Shown one piece after another: positions 52,401 through 59,033 of a DNA stretch of 59,033 nucleotides. Under the pieces are notes generated by a model, which worked only from the letters and a program-made list of their open reading frames with translations, ran no database searches and was not told where the DNA came from. Origin of the DNA: Bryobacterales bacterium (lineage in GTDB: Bacteria > Acidobacteriota > Terriglobia > Bryobacterales > Bryobacteraceae); NCBI GenBank assembly GCA_016789755.1, contig JAEUQG010000102.1, positions 1 to 59,033 on the forward strand. Direction: 5' to 3'. The stretch's first letter is position 1. Every line of letters starts with the position of its first letter. Made by a program: the position numbers and the translations under genes.

Positions 52401-52903
52401 GCCTGCCGCGGCACGGCTATCTTATCCGCCGGAATCGGCAGCCCGCCTTCCACCACATGGAAAATCCCCTGTGTCGTACGCCGGTCGCTGCGCGGATTGT
52501 GCAGCACTCCCTGCGCCACGCGATACGATTCCAGATACGCCGCCGAGAACCGGTCCCCCGTCGGAGGCAAAGACATCTCCCGCGCCAACCCCACACGATC
52601 CAGCACAAACGTGTTCGCCGGAAGCTTCGGCACACCGTCCGGACACGTCTCCCCCAGAACCTCTTCCAGAAAGCCTTCAATCCGGCGGTCCGCCGGACAC
52701 AGGTGCCCTCCGTACATCTGGTCTTTCACCAGATAATTCCGCAGCAACGGCCGCGTCAATTCCAGAAAATACGGGTCCGCGGTCGACCGGCTCACCGGCT
52801 GCCCCAAAGCGGCCAGCTTCAGGTTGATGTACCGTACCAGGCTTTCTTTTTGATCGGGAGCGATCGCTACCGCGGTATCGAGTGGATGCATCGTTTCGCG
52901 CAT
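49463..52903 (-). CDS. 1146-residue protein, candidate PPi-type phosphoenolpyruvate carboxykinase
   Basis: 1146 residues from ATG 52903 (a second ATG 4 codons in is equally possible; neither has a clear Shine-Dalgarno). There is no signal peptide or membrane segment. A P-loop-like TVSGGGKSEISKSI lies near residue 488. Other conserved-looking blocks are WTGHTGCVILAPHLVG, IIADSYYGYCKKEV, HAGGAIAFPSY and GYVGPRYKVDHD. The length and this P-loop-like block fit what I recall of the PPi-dependent PEP carboxykinases of Entamoeba and Propionibacterium, which convert oxaloacetate or PEP with PPi instead of GTP. I could not test the similarity, so the function is tentative. No other central-metabolism gene is adjacent. 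Confidence 0.5.
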   Translation of the reverse strand: MRETMHPLDTAVAIAPDQKESLVRYINLKLAALGQPVSRSTADPYFLELTRPLLRNYLVKDQMYGGHLCPADRRIEGFLEEVLGETCPDGVPKLPANTFVLDRVGLAREMSLPPTGDRFSAAYLESYRVAQGVLHNPRSDRRTTQGIFHVVEGGLPIPADKIAVPRQAFAGLLARAFQPPDDVLRLPFTSDQTEEARVWVSLLLRPLVCPEAGREPWKTMELRFFAPGSLVSNLDFIEGIFGNAGDPYLAENDAGLDYRHWTGHTGCVILAPHLVGVKKRDLGLPRWEQATARQRRDKMCWTDANELYNNGGAFKVTCRDKRGAMVTIIADSYYGYCKKEVKTQISFAANLFGFAQEEHAGGAIAFPSYVLGQDFYADRTVPLKAATFAQAMELLGDLVEQRPEGYAVDRQHEDVFYVPEHAAFFVREGYVSWQQQGNEQRLKLRAGDVYVLPSGYRLRLEKQMTGSAWRLVGTRADGTLIHKPSTVSGGGKSEISKSIGSVLLKGPVFVRDYQADMDQVEAILSKDYSGIRRKQPGPARDGRPILSVERSLGSVIQLLTPSDEYTAEYNDWLRTIPQIIRQLVFTVKRYYRPDWGENWREHFTVDRVNGFQGHELKYNNQQLVANYLRVGYEPDGSWRIYKLRPDFHPAVKVQVEDDITVSAVVPREALSGLDPRELHPSVKLVSNCEALLFQRPDDAIEPGFDEPAEADIASPGTFLSNYEPLDRGQVQAIVDHVVVFDRFTPPMQKLLSDFLQTGPGYAVCSAMPRVVDGKPSKNPRYQQKRPDRMNPRETYLARVGAHLDREVAAGRDVPFPVNSVLAGRRANPAQPEIGLPPLAVYGPIHYQDLPELFMDFICSLTGKSPSTTGFGSEGALTKGPFNALPPVVDVNSAVLDAILTGYEGFTSVAGYVGPRYKVDHDISMLVPEIWCRMKVTERDPRLLMDRGYLEKVEDFEYEGRMVPASRLGYRITKQFAERFLGRVFETPDAVFPEGLLRPEQQGLEMFVAGVDAMVEAQRRVAMLYFEDGSVEQACPPVKALLHIMAHGHYEGEGIASARVRGLFERETVLGSDWYQERLRMKQRIDVGLWRRHVEALEEARTNPDVRASRLDVEYRLREARGELERVRSVEYLGSLVGTLGADPMCH

Positions 52904-52984
52904 GTGTGGGAGATCGTGAAATTGCGAAGCTGCGAGACGGACGGGGCGCTACTTCAGCGGCTTAACTTCCAGGATACAACGCCA

Positions 52985-53857
52985 TCAACGCTGCCAAAGC
53001 GAATGCGCCGCCAGCCGTCCCGTCTCCACATCCACAATCGCCAGCACCGGCTCCTGCACCTTATTCGGAACCGCCACCCTCCGCCCCACCAGCGCAATCT
53101 GCCGCGCATCCGGCAGCACCTGATCCAGATCTGCGATGCCCGTCTCCACCGTCCACATCTCCTTCCCCGATGCATCCACCCGCCGCAACGCGATCGTGCT
53201 GTCGAGCCCTGCCTTGTTCCGCAACGCCGTCACTCTCTCCACACCTTCAATCGGCCCGGGTCTGCGGCGGTACTGATCAGCCGCCGGCCCGCCCAGCGTT
53301 GCCCGAATCGCCTCCAACCCGCTCGGCCGCCGCAACCCAACTGCCGGCGCCGCCCGCAACGTTTCCGGCTCTACCTCGTATTCCTGCCGGTAATCATGCG
53401 ACGTAATCTGCAGCCGCCTCCCGAAACCGTACCGCGCGTTCTGCCACAATCCATCCAGCCCGCGGTTGGCCCGCCGCAGATCCTCCAGCCGCACCAGCCG
53501 CCGTGCCCGCAAATCGTACGCCCCGATATCCTGCCCCACAAACCACACATGCCGCCCATCCCATCCCAACACCCGCGCGCTGTTGCGGTAATCCGAATGG
53601 CGCAGCCCGGAAGCAATCGGAATCAGCCGCAGCGGAGCCCCGCCATCCACCGGATGCAGCAGCAATCCGATGCGAAACCGGTCGTTCTCCGGATTGCGAT
53701 GCAGCGACGGCACATAGGGCTCCTGCGTCGAGATCAACGTCGCTACATACTCCCCCACCCGCGCTGAGCGCCCGAACGGCGACCCGATCCCGCTCGTCAT
53801 CATCGCTCCGCATCCGCACGACAGCATCGACGCCGCCAACAGAACCGCCAAGTGCAT
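52985..53857 (-). CDS. secreted protein, possible lipoprotein
   Basis: 290 residues from ATG 53857 (MHLAVLLAASMLSCGCG), preceded by CGGAG; a GTG 6 codons upstream is less likely. The leader ends in a Cys pair that is a poor but possible lipobox (MLSCGC). The rest is beta-rich, with repeats of the type VLGWDGRHVWFVGQDIGAYDL and IVDVETGRLAAHSL, resembling a partial beta-propeller or quinoprotein-like fold. No family was assigned and no catalytic residues are seen. Upstream is the sulfatase set, 93 bases away on the same strand; downstream is the large P-loop protein (81-base gap). Confidence 0.65.
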   Translation of the reverse strand: MHLAVLLAASMLSCGCGAMMTSGIGSPFGRSARVGEYVATLISTQEPYVPSLHRNPENDRFRIGLLLHPVDGGAPLRLIPIASGLRHSDYRNSARVLGWDGRHVWFVGQDIGAYDLRARRLVRLEDLRRANRGLDGLWQNARYGFGRRLQITSHDYRQEYEVEPETLRAAPAVGLRRPSGLEAIRATLGGPAADQYRRRPGPIEGVERVTALRNKAGLDSTIALRRVDASGKEMWTVETGIADLDQVLPDARQIALVGRRVAVPNKVQEPVLAIVDVETGRLAAHSLWQR

Positions 53858-53950
53858 TCCGTACTCCGTCCTCACACCATGCGGGCGCGGAACGGCCCCC
53901 GGATTCTATCATTGCGCCCGCCGATTCTCGCGCAATCCGCCCTCTACAAT

Positions 53951-55342
53951 CTATGCCCGCGCCGCGCGCCACCCCGCATCGAACATCTTGCGCTGCTGCT
54001 CCAGTACACCTTTCGCCGAAGGCTGCAACGCCAGATTCGTGAACTCCCCCGCATCCGTCCGGTGATCGTACAACTCCTCGCCTCCGCCCTTGCCTTCCCA
54101 CCGTATGTACCGGTAGCGCGCCGTGCGCATCGCCCGCCCCGTAATATCCTCATACGCAATCTGCGTGAACGCCGCCTTTTTGAACGGGCGCGCCGGATCC
54201 TCCAGCAGCCGCGCCATGCTCTGCCCTTCCAGATCCCCCGGCGCCTTCAGCCCGCACAACTCCGCCAGCGTCGGATACAAATCGACAAACTCCACCAGCG
54301 ACATACAGCTCTTCCCATTCCCTTTGCTCCCCGGCGCCGACACAATCAACGGCACCCGCGCGCTATCCTCCATCAGCGACATCTTCTGCCACCGCGTGTG
54401 TTCCCCCAGGTTCCATCCATGATCTCCCCAGAACACCACGATCGTGTTCTCCGCCAGCTTCAATCGCTCCAGCGCATCCAGCACCCTGCCCAGTTGCTCG
54501 TCCATGAACGACGTCGATGCATAATACCCGCGCCGCGCCTCGCGAATCTGACGCTCGCTCATCCCCATGTGATTCCACAAAAACGGACGCACACCCTTCG
54601 CCGCCGCCGGAATATCGTCCAGATCCCCTGCCCGGTTCTCCGGCAGCGGGATCGTATCCAGCGGATACCGGTCGTAGAATTTCGCCGGCGCCACAAACGG
54701 CAGGTGCGGACGCAGGAATCCCACGCCTAAGAAAAACGGCTCATTGCGATGCTTCTCGAGCAGTGCAATCGCCCGCTCCGCCGCATTCGAATCGGATTGC
54801 CCATCCCCCGTCGCCGCCGGCAGCCACTGCATTCCAAATTGCGTCCCCGGAGGCGACAACCGGTGCAGTTCACCGGGCGTCTTCGCCTCCGGCCCGCCCG
54901 GCGACACCGAATGATGCCACGAACGTTCATCCTGAAACCGCGGCAGAGTCACTTCTCCCGGCACGTTCATGTGGAACATCTTTCCTTCGCGCGCCGCATA
55001 CCAGCCGTTGTTCTTGAACAACTCCGGCAACGTTACCGTATCGGGCAGATGGTCCCGGAAATCGATGTTATTCCCCAATACCTTCGTCACATCGGGACGC
55101 TTCCCCGTCATCAGCGAAGCCCGCGACGGGCCGCACAACGGAAACTGGCAATACGCCCGGTCAAACCGCACTCCCCGCGCCGCCAGCCGGTCGATGTTCG
55201 GCGACTTCACCACCTTGTGCCCATAGCAGCCGAGCGCATTGTTCATATCGTCGGCGGCAAGAAACAGTACGTTCTTCTTCCGGCCCGTCTGCGCGGAAAC
55301 CGCGCCCGCGGCGCATGCCGCCAGAAACATTCGTCGATTCAT
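53951..55342 (-). CDS. exported sulfatase of the arylsulfatase/iduronate-2-sulfatase type
   Basis: 463 residues with a signal peptide (MNRRMFLAACAAGAVSA). The formylglycine site is intact: Cys70 in FPLCGPSRASLMTG, the CxPSR core of type I sulfatases, and the metal residues Asp31-Asp32 are in LAADDMNN. Further motifs are LGCYGHKVVKSPNIDRLA at the front and GDHGWNLGEHTRWQK near residue 310. The enzyme should hydrolyse sulfate esters on a carbohydrate or aromatic. No formylglycine-generating enzyme is in the window. The start overlaps the CubicO-type gene's stop by 4 bases (ATGA). Confidence 0.9.
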   Translation of the reverse strand: MNRRMFLAACAAGAVSAQTGRKKNVLFLAADDMNNALGCYGHKVVKSPNIDRLAARGVRFDRAYCQFPLCGPSRASLMTGKRPDVTKVLGNNIDFRDHLPDTVTLPELFKNNGWYAAREGKMFHMNVPGEVTLPRFQDERSWHHSVSPGGPEAKTPGELHRLSPPGTQFGMQWLPAATGDGQSDSNAAERAIALLEKHRNEPFFLGVGFLRPHLPFVAPAKFYDRYPLDTIPLPENRAGDLDDIPAAAKGVRPFLWNHMGMSERQIREARRGYYASTSFMDEQLGRVLDALERLKLAENTIVVFWGDHGWNLGEHTRWQKMSLMEDSARVPLIVSAPGSKGNGKSCMSLVEFVDLYPTLAELCGLKAPGDLEGQSMARLLEDPARPFKKAAFTQIAYEDITGRAMRTARYRYIRWEGKGGGEELYDHRTDAGEFTNLALQPSAKGVLEQQRKMFDAGWRAARA

Positions 55343-56394
55343 CGCGAAACACCTTTCGGGGCAGCCGCCATCAACAGCCGCCAGAACTCGGTATTGAAAT
55401 CCGCCTCGCCCTTCCGCTGCGCTTCTCCCCCGATCCGCACCGCCACCAGCCCGAGGCTCTTCGCCACATACACCTTACGTCCCAGCGCTCCTTGCGCCGC
55501 CACCGCATCCTTCGGCGCCGTAGGAATCAGCATCTCCCCGCCGCGCGCGCCCGCCCTTCGCACAGGCTGCCCGTTCAGCCACCACAACAGCCCGTACGAT
55601 GGATTCAGCTTCTGCGACGGACGCAGCGCCTCCTCCACAAACTCCGCGTCCACAATCCGCTTCCCATTCCACACTCCGCCCGCCAGCACCATCAATCCGA
55701 ACCGCGCCATATCGCGAGCCGCAGTCACAAACCCCACCATCCCCCGCATGTTCGGCCTTTCGCGCCACTCGCCATGCCGCATCCCGATCGGCCCCGTCAG
55801 CCATTCCCGCGTCAGTGTGTTCGCATCCTTCCCCGCCACCCTCGCCAGCGCCGGCAGGATCTTCTGATACGCCACGCTGTTGTAACGCCACTTCGTCGCC
55901 GGCGCCGCTTCAAACCCCAATTCATCCGACGTCCCGCTAGTCATCGTCAACAGGTGCCGCATCGTGATCGCGCCTTCCTGCTCCGCGCTCAGCTTGCTCC
56001 ATCCCGCCCCCAGCGCCTTCGACACCGGAGTATCGAAGTCCACCAGTTTCTTCGCCCGCGCGATGCCGAACAACATCGCCGTCACGCTCTTCTGCATCGA
56101 CGCGACGTCTTCCAATATCTGCCCGTCCGCTGTTTTCTCAAACCGGTATTGCGCCGTCGCCTCGAACCGCTTCGGGTCCCAATGCTGCTCGGTCAGAATT
56201 CGCCCGCCCACCAGAATCACCACCCCCGTCGACCGCCGCGATTCGGCGAATCGCAGCAACGCATCCAGTCCGTCGGCGCTCCATCCCGCCTGCTGCGGCT
56301 GCACCCGTTCCCAATCGCCACTCCCCGGAAAGTACAACTTCTGCGGCAAAGCGGGCCCCGCCGCAATCATCGCCAGTAGGATCAGAGAGCGCAT
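55339..56394 (-). CDS. exported serine hydrolase of the beta-lactamase/CubicO family
   Basis: 351 residues from ATG 56394 (MRSLILLAMIAAGPA, signal peptide). An in-frame TTG three codons upstream is an alternative; the GGGAG between them is very close to the ATG. The SxxK motif is at Ser99-Lys102 (VASMQKSVTA), and the Tyr motif appears as YNS at 171 (RYNSVAYQ). The GDD-like KTG counterpart is not obvious. Such enzymes act as esterases, peptidases or beta-lactam hydrolases. The 3' end overlaps the sulfatase start by 4 bases. Confidence 0.85.
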   Translation of the reverse strand: MRSLILLAMIAAGPALPQKLYFPGSGDWERVQPQQAGWSADGLDALLRFAESRRSTGVVILVGGRILTEQHWDPKRFEATAQYRFEKTADGQILEDVASMQKSVTAMLFGIARAKKLVDFDTPVSKALGAGWSKLSAEQEGAITMRHLLTMTSGTSDELGFEAAPATKWRYNSVAYQKILPALARVAGKDANTLTREWLTGPIGMRHGEWRERPNMRGMVGFVTAARDMARFGLMVLAGGVWNGKRIVDAEFVEEALRPSQKLNPSYGLLWWLNGQPVRRAGARGGEMLIPTAPKDAVAAQGALGRKVYVAKSLGLVAVRIGGEAQRKGEADFNTEFWRLLMAAAPKGVSR

Positions 56395-56408
56395 CGCTCC
56401 CAATCATA

Positions 56409-57296
56409 TTACGGTTGCCGGAATGCCGCCCACACGTCCTGCATGCGCTTGGCTTGCTCCGCGCTGAAGCGGTACATGCACGCATCGTCCGTGTAGTCCA
56501 TGAAGTTCTCAATCGGATCCGCCCCCGCCTGCTTCGTCCCCAAACAGGTGTCGCGCCCCACCGGGCATCCGAACGCCGGGCCTTTCTCGCTCGGAGTATC
56601 CACCACCCGGTCGCTCACCGTGCTGCAGCTCTGCTCAAACGTGTGGTACAGCCCCAGCCAGTGTCCCACTTCATGCGTCGCCGTATCGCCCAGGTTGTAC
56701 GGTACGGCATCGCCGCCCGGCAACGATGAATACAGCAGCACAACGCCATCGTAGGTCGGATAACTCGCGTAAATATTCGGGAAATACGCCCATCCCAACA
56801 ACCCGCCTCCGATATTCGCCGTGTACACATTCAACGCATCGGCCCCGCCTTTGCGCAACGCCGTCTTCGCATCCAATTCCGATTGCGTCCCCGGAGTCAT
56901 GTTGTACCAACTCGCATTCGTCGTCCGGTCCACCGATACCAGTTGAAACTGAAATCCCGACGCCCCGTACGCATCGTTCAGCACCTTCATCTGTTGCTGG
57001 ATCATCGTCTGCGAAATGTCCCCATTCGCAATGCCCGCCCCGTTGTTGATCACGTGGAAGTACGTCGGCACCACCACCACCCCCGCCTTCTTCGCGCGCT
57101 TCTTCAGCCGCTCCGCAATCGTCTGCTCCACTTCATCCTGTTCCGTCAGGCTCAACGATTTCGTCGCGCATCGCCCGCCGCTTTCAATAAACGACTTCTG
57201 GCTCGCATAACGAACCCCATTCACCGTCAACGGACCGCCGTCCTGCGCCGCGCCGATCGCCGCGCAAATAGTAAGAAGCATTACAGATAATCGCAT
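56409..57296 (-). CDS. secreted M43 (pappalysin-like) zinc metalloprotease
   Basis: 295 residues from ATG 57296 ([17 protein letters not shown]), with GGAG about 10 bases upstream; codons further up lack signal-peptide sense. A propeptide-like region precedes the catalytic domain. The metzincin motif [11 protein letters not shown] is near residue 207, and the Met-turn NFMDYTDD lies about 60 residues later. The paired Cys of the domain are seen ([22 protein letters not shown]). The family is M43B and would digest proteins outside the cell. It is separated from the CubicO-type gene by about 14 bases and may be co-transcribed. Confidence 0.92.
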   Translation of the reverse strand: MRLSVMLLTICAAIGAAQDGGPLTVNGVRYASQKSFIESGGRCATKSLSLTEQDEVEQTIAERLKKRAKKAGVVVVPTYFHVINNGAGIANGDISQTMIQQQMKVLNDAYGASGFQFQLVSVDRTTNASWYNMTPGTQSELDAKTALRKGGADALNVYTANIGGGLLGWAYFPNIYASYPTYDGVVLLYSSLPGGDAVPYNLGDTATHEVGHWLGLYHTFEQSCSTVSDRVVDTPSEKGPAFGCPVGRDTCLGTKQAGADPIENFMDYTDDACMYRFSAEQAKRMQDVWAAFRQP

Positions 57297-57356
57297 CGTG
57301 ATTTTTCTCCGAATCACAGGTATAGCCCGATTCGGCCCCCGTGGCAAGCGAAAAAA

Positions 57357-59033
57357 TCACGGCGCCACCCCAAACACGAACAACGCCGATTGCGACGCGA
57401 TCGCGACATACTGCTTCCCATCCACTGCATACGTCACCGGCGAACTGATAATATTCGCGCCCGTGTAATAGCTCCACAGGTAGCGCCCTGTCTTGCTCTC
57501 CAGCGCAATCAGATTCCCGTCCTGCGACGAAGCGAACACCACGCCGCCCGCCGTCGCCACCACGCCCGTCGCCGAAGATCCCGTCTGCAAAGGAAAGTCC
57601 CACTTCCGTTCGCCCGTCAATGCATCCAGCGCCCGCACCGATCCGGGAGTCCCGATCTTGCGGTCAATCTCCTGCCCGCCGCCCGTATAGCCTTCCCCAG
57701 GTACCGGAGGCTTCGTCGCCGAAAAATACTTGGCGCACGCCTCCCGCACCGAAACCAGAAAATATCCCGTCACCGGATCAACTGACGGCGCTCCCCAATT
57801 TGCCGCTCCCGCCGCATCCGGACACACGGAATTGCCCTCCGGCGTCGGAGTCGTATTCGGCAGCACAATCGGCCGCCCCTTGTCATCCAACCCCTTCGCC
57901 CAGGTCTGCTTCGCAAACGCCCGCCCGCCCAGAAACTCGCCCGTCGTCCGGTCCAGCACGTAATAGAACGCGTTGCGCTGTGCCGACACCAGCAACTTCC
58001 GCTTCTCCCCGCGCACCACCCCGTCGATCAGCACCGGAGTCTGATTCCCATCCCAATCGTGGACATCGTGCGGCGTGTATTGGAAATACCACTTCATCCG
58101 CCCTGTCTTCGCATCCAGCGCCAGCACCGAACACGAATACAGATTGTCCCCTTGCCGCACAGACCCGTCGTAATCCGGCCCCGGATTCCCCGTCGGCCAG
58201 TAAATCGTATCCGTTTCCGCATCGTAGGTGCCCGTCGTCCACGTCGGCGATCCACCGTACTGCGCCGAAGGCTCCGGATTCCAACTCTTCCGGTTCGGAT
58301 CGCCCGGCTGCGCCACCGAATGCGTGCGCCACAACCGCTTCCCTGTCGCCGCATCGTAGGCATCCACCCAACCATACAAAGCGCATTCCCCGCTCGTCAC
58401 TCCGACGATGATCTTCCCGTCGATCGCCAGCGGCGCATGCGTGATCGAAAAACCCTTCCGGTAATCGTCCACTTCGATGTCCCACATCACATTGCCCGTC
58501 TTCGCGTCCAGGCTCACCAGATGCGTATCGAGCGTGGCCAGAAACAACCTGTCCCCCAGCACCGCGAATCCCCGATTCGTCATCATCGTGCAATGCGCCG
58601 CCACATTCGGCAACTGCCTTGTGTACTTCCACAGCGTACGTCCCGTGCGCGCGTCCAGCGCCGCCGCGTTGTTCAAAGGACCCGTCACAAACATCAGACC
58701 GTCCACCACCAGCGGCATCGTTTCCACCGTGTTCCCGCCGAATTGATACGTCCACACATTCCGCAGCCGGCCTACGTTCTCCACCGTGATCTGCCGCAAT
58801 GCCGACGCATGCCGCCCCGCAAAATCCCCCCAATCCGTTAGCCAGTTCCAAGGCTCGTTCGCCGCATTCCGCAACCGCTCGAACGTCACGTTGAAATCAG
58901 CCGCCGGCTTCCATTCCCCTGCGGCTATCTTCCCCGCGTCATACTTCATCAGGAACGCGATCACGTTCTCCCCATCCGTTGCGCCCAGCACCGCATGCGC
59001 CTGTTCGATCTTCGACACCGCCACATCGCGCTT
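57357..59033 (-). CDS. PQQ-dependent alcohol dehydrogenase, partial, possible N-terminal cytochrome c
   Basis: 558 residues inside the window; the 5' end is beyond the right edge. Beta-propeller W-motifs are repeated (for example ALDARTGRTLWKY, SLDAKTGNVMWDI, AYDAATGKRLW, ALDAKTGRMKW). The metal site shows the Glu in TSGECALYGW, and the catalytic Asp pair in HDVHDWDGNQ (58050-58058), where the second Asp two residues later is the marker of lanthanide-dependent (XoxF-type) enzymes. The vicinal Cys pair of classical methanol dehydrogenases is missing: the place reads AHCTMMTNRG. The N-terminal piece (DGENVIAFLMKYDAG) resembles the end of a cytochrome c domain. It oxidises an alcohol or aldehyde in the periplasm. 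Confidence 0.85.
   Translation of the reverse strand, partial: KRDVAVSKIEQAHAVLGATDGENVIAFLMKYDAGKIAAGEWKPAADFNVTFERLRNAANEPWNWLTDWGDFAGRHASALRQITVENVGRLRNVWTYQFGGNTVETMPLVVDGLMFVTGPLNNAAALDARTGRTLWKYTRQLPNVAAHCTMMTNRGFAVLGDRLFLATLDTHLVSLDAKTGNVMWDIEVDDYRKGFSITHAPLAIDGKIIVGVTSGECALYGWVDAYDAATGKRLWRTHSVAQPGDPNRKSWNPEPSAQYGGSPTWTTGTYDAETDTIYWPTGNPGPDYDGSVRQGDNLYSCSVLALDAKTGRMKWYFQYTPHDVHDWDGNQTPVLIDGVVRGEKRKLLVSAQRNAFYYVLDRTTGEFLGGRAFAKQTWAKGLDDKGRPIVLPNTTPTPEGNSVCPDAAGAANWGAPSVDPVTGYFLVSVREACAKYFSATKPPVPGEGYTGGGQEIDRKIGTPGSVRALDALTGERKWDFPLQTGSSATGVVATAGGVVFASSQDGNLIALESKTGRYLWSYYTGANIISSPVTYAVDGKQYVAIASQSALFVFGVAP

Noticed and set aside
51827..53767. Plus-strand open frame of 646 codons opposite the 1146-residue gene and the lipoprotein-like gene
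   Set aside because: Arg/Pro/His-rich translation without motifs, opposite two better supported genes.

Overview
The window looks like chromosomal DNA of a soil or freshwater Acidobacteriota of the Bryobacterales/'Solibacter' kind. The pointers are high G+C, three Oar-like TonB-dependent outer-membrane proteins, a secreted dioxygenase carrying the C-terminal domain known from Solibacter proteins (TIGR03437 type), many secreted proteins whose names begin with a signal peptide, and carbohydrate and peptide scavenging genes. This assignment is an inference from gene content. I see no prophage, transposase, integron or CRISPR array.

Left third (1-12.6 kb, minus strand): an Oar-like barrel, a DUF4139 protein, a secreted GHL6-like glycosidase, a POT peptide transporter, an M24 peptidase, a GH31-like protein that lacks most of its catalytic barrel, a beta-propeller protein and a secreted protein cut by the left edge. 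Next (12.6-19.9 kb, plus strand) come a pentonate/sugar-acid dehydratase, a BNR-repeat protein, an orphan hydantoinase-B-like protein, then DUF1844, a PhnP-like MBL hydrolase, RibF and a LacD-type aldolase. SerA converges on this set and is divergent from a ThuA-like protein.

Middle (22-38 kb): two Oar-like receptors bracket an intradiol dioxygenase fused to a TIGR03437-type domain. Then a tightly coupled operon encodes a biotin-dependent-type carboxyltransferase and an AtuA homologue split into two genes. A lone ketoacyl-ACP synthase is followed by a YfhO-like membrane protein. A minus-strand MFS/zincin/hypothetical trio, a 43-residue basic protein, a glucarate-dehydratase-like enzyme and a Dabb-like secreted protein follow, closed by a clear terminator.

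Right part (43-59 kb): a sigma-like factor, a double zinc-finger anti-sigma-like membrane protein and a TPR-CHAT protease-like protein form the most system-like set in the window. Then come a divergent ClpS, tmRNA (ssrA), and directly after its CCA end two palindromes, a GIY-YIG nuclease and a 26-bp palindromic tandem repeat. A 1146-residue protein that may be a PPi-type PEP carboxykinase, a possible lipoprotein, a sulfatase, a CubicO-type hydrolase, an M43 metalloprotease and a PQQ alcohol dehydrogenase with a lanthanide-type Asp pair (cut by the right edge) complete the window.

On the largest scale the plus strand is G-rich or neutral up to about 20 kb and C-rich from there on, whichever strand the genes lie on. 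This suggests a replication-terminus-like skew switch or an inversion boundary near 19.9-21.2 kb. No stretch over 300 bases is without a gene or RNA.
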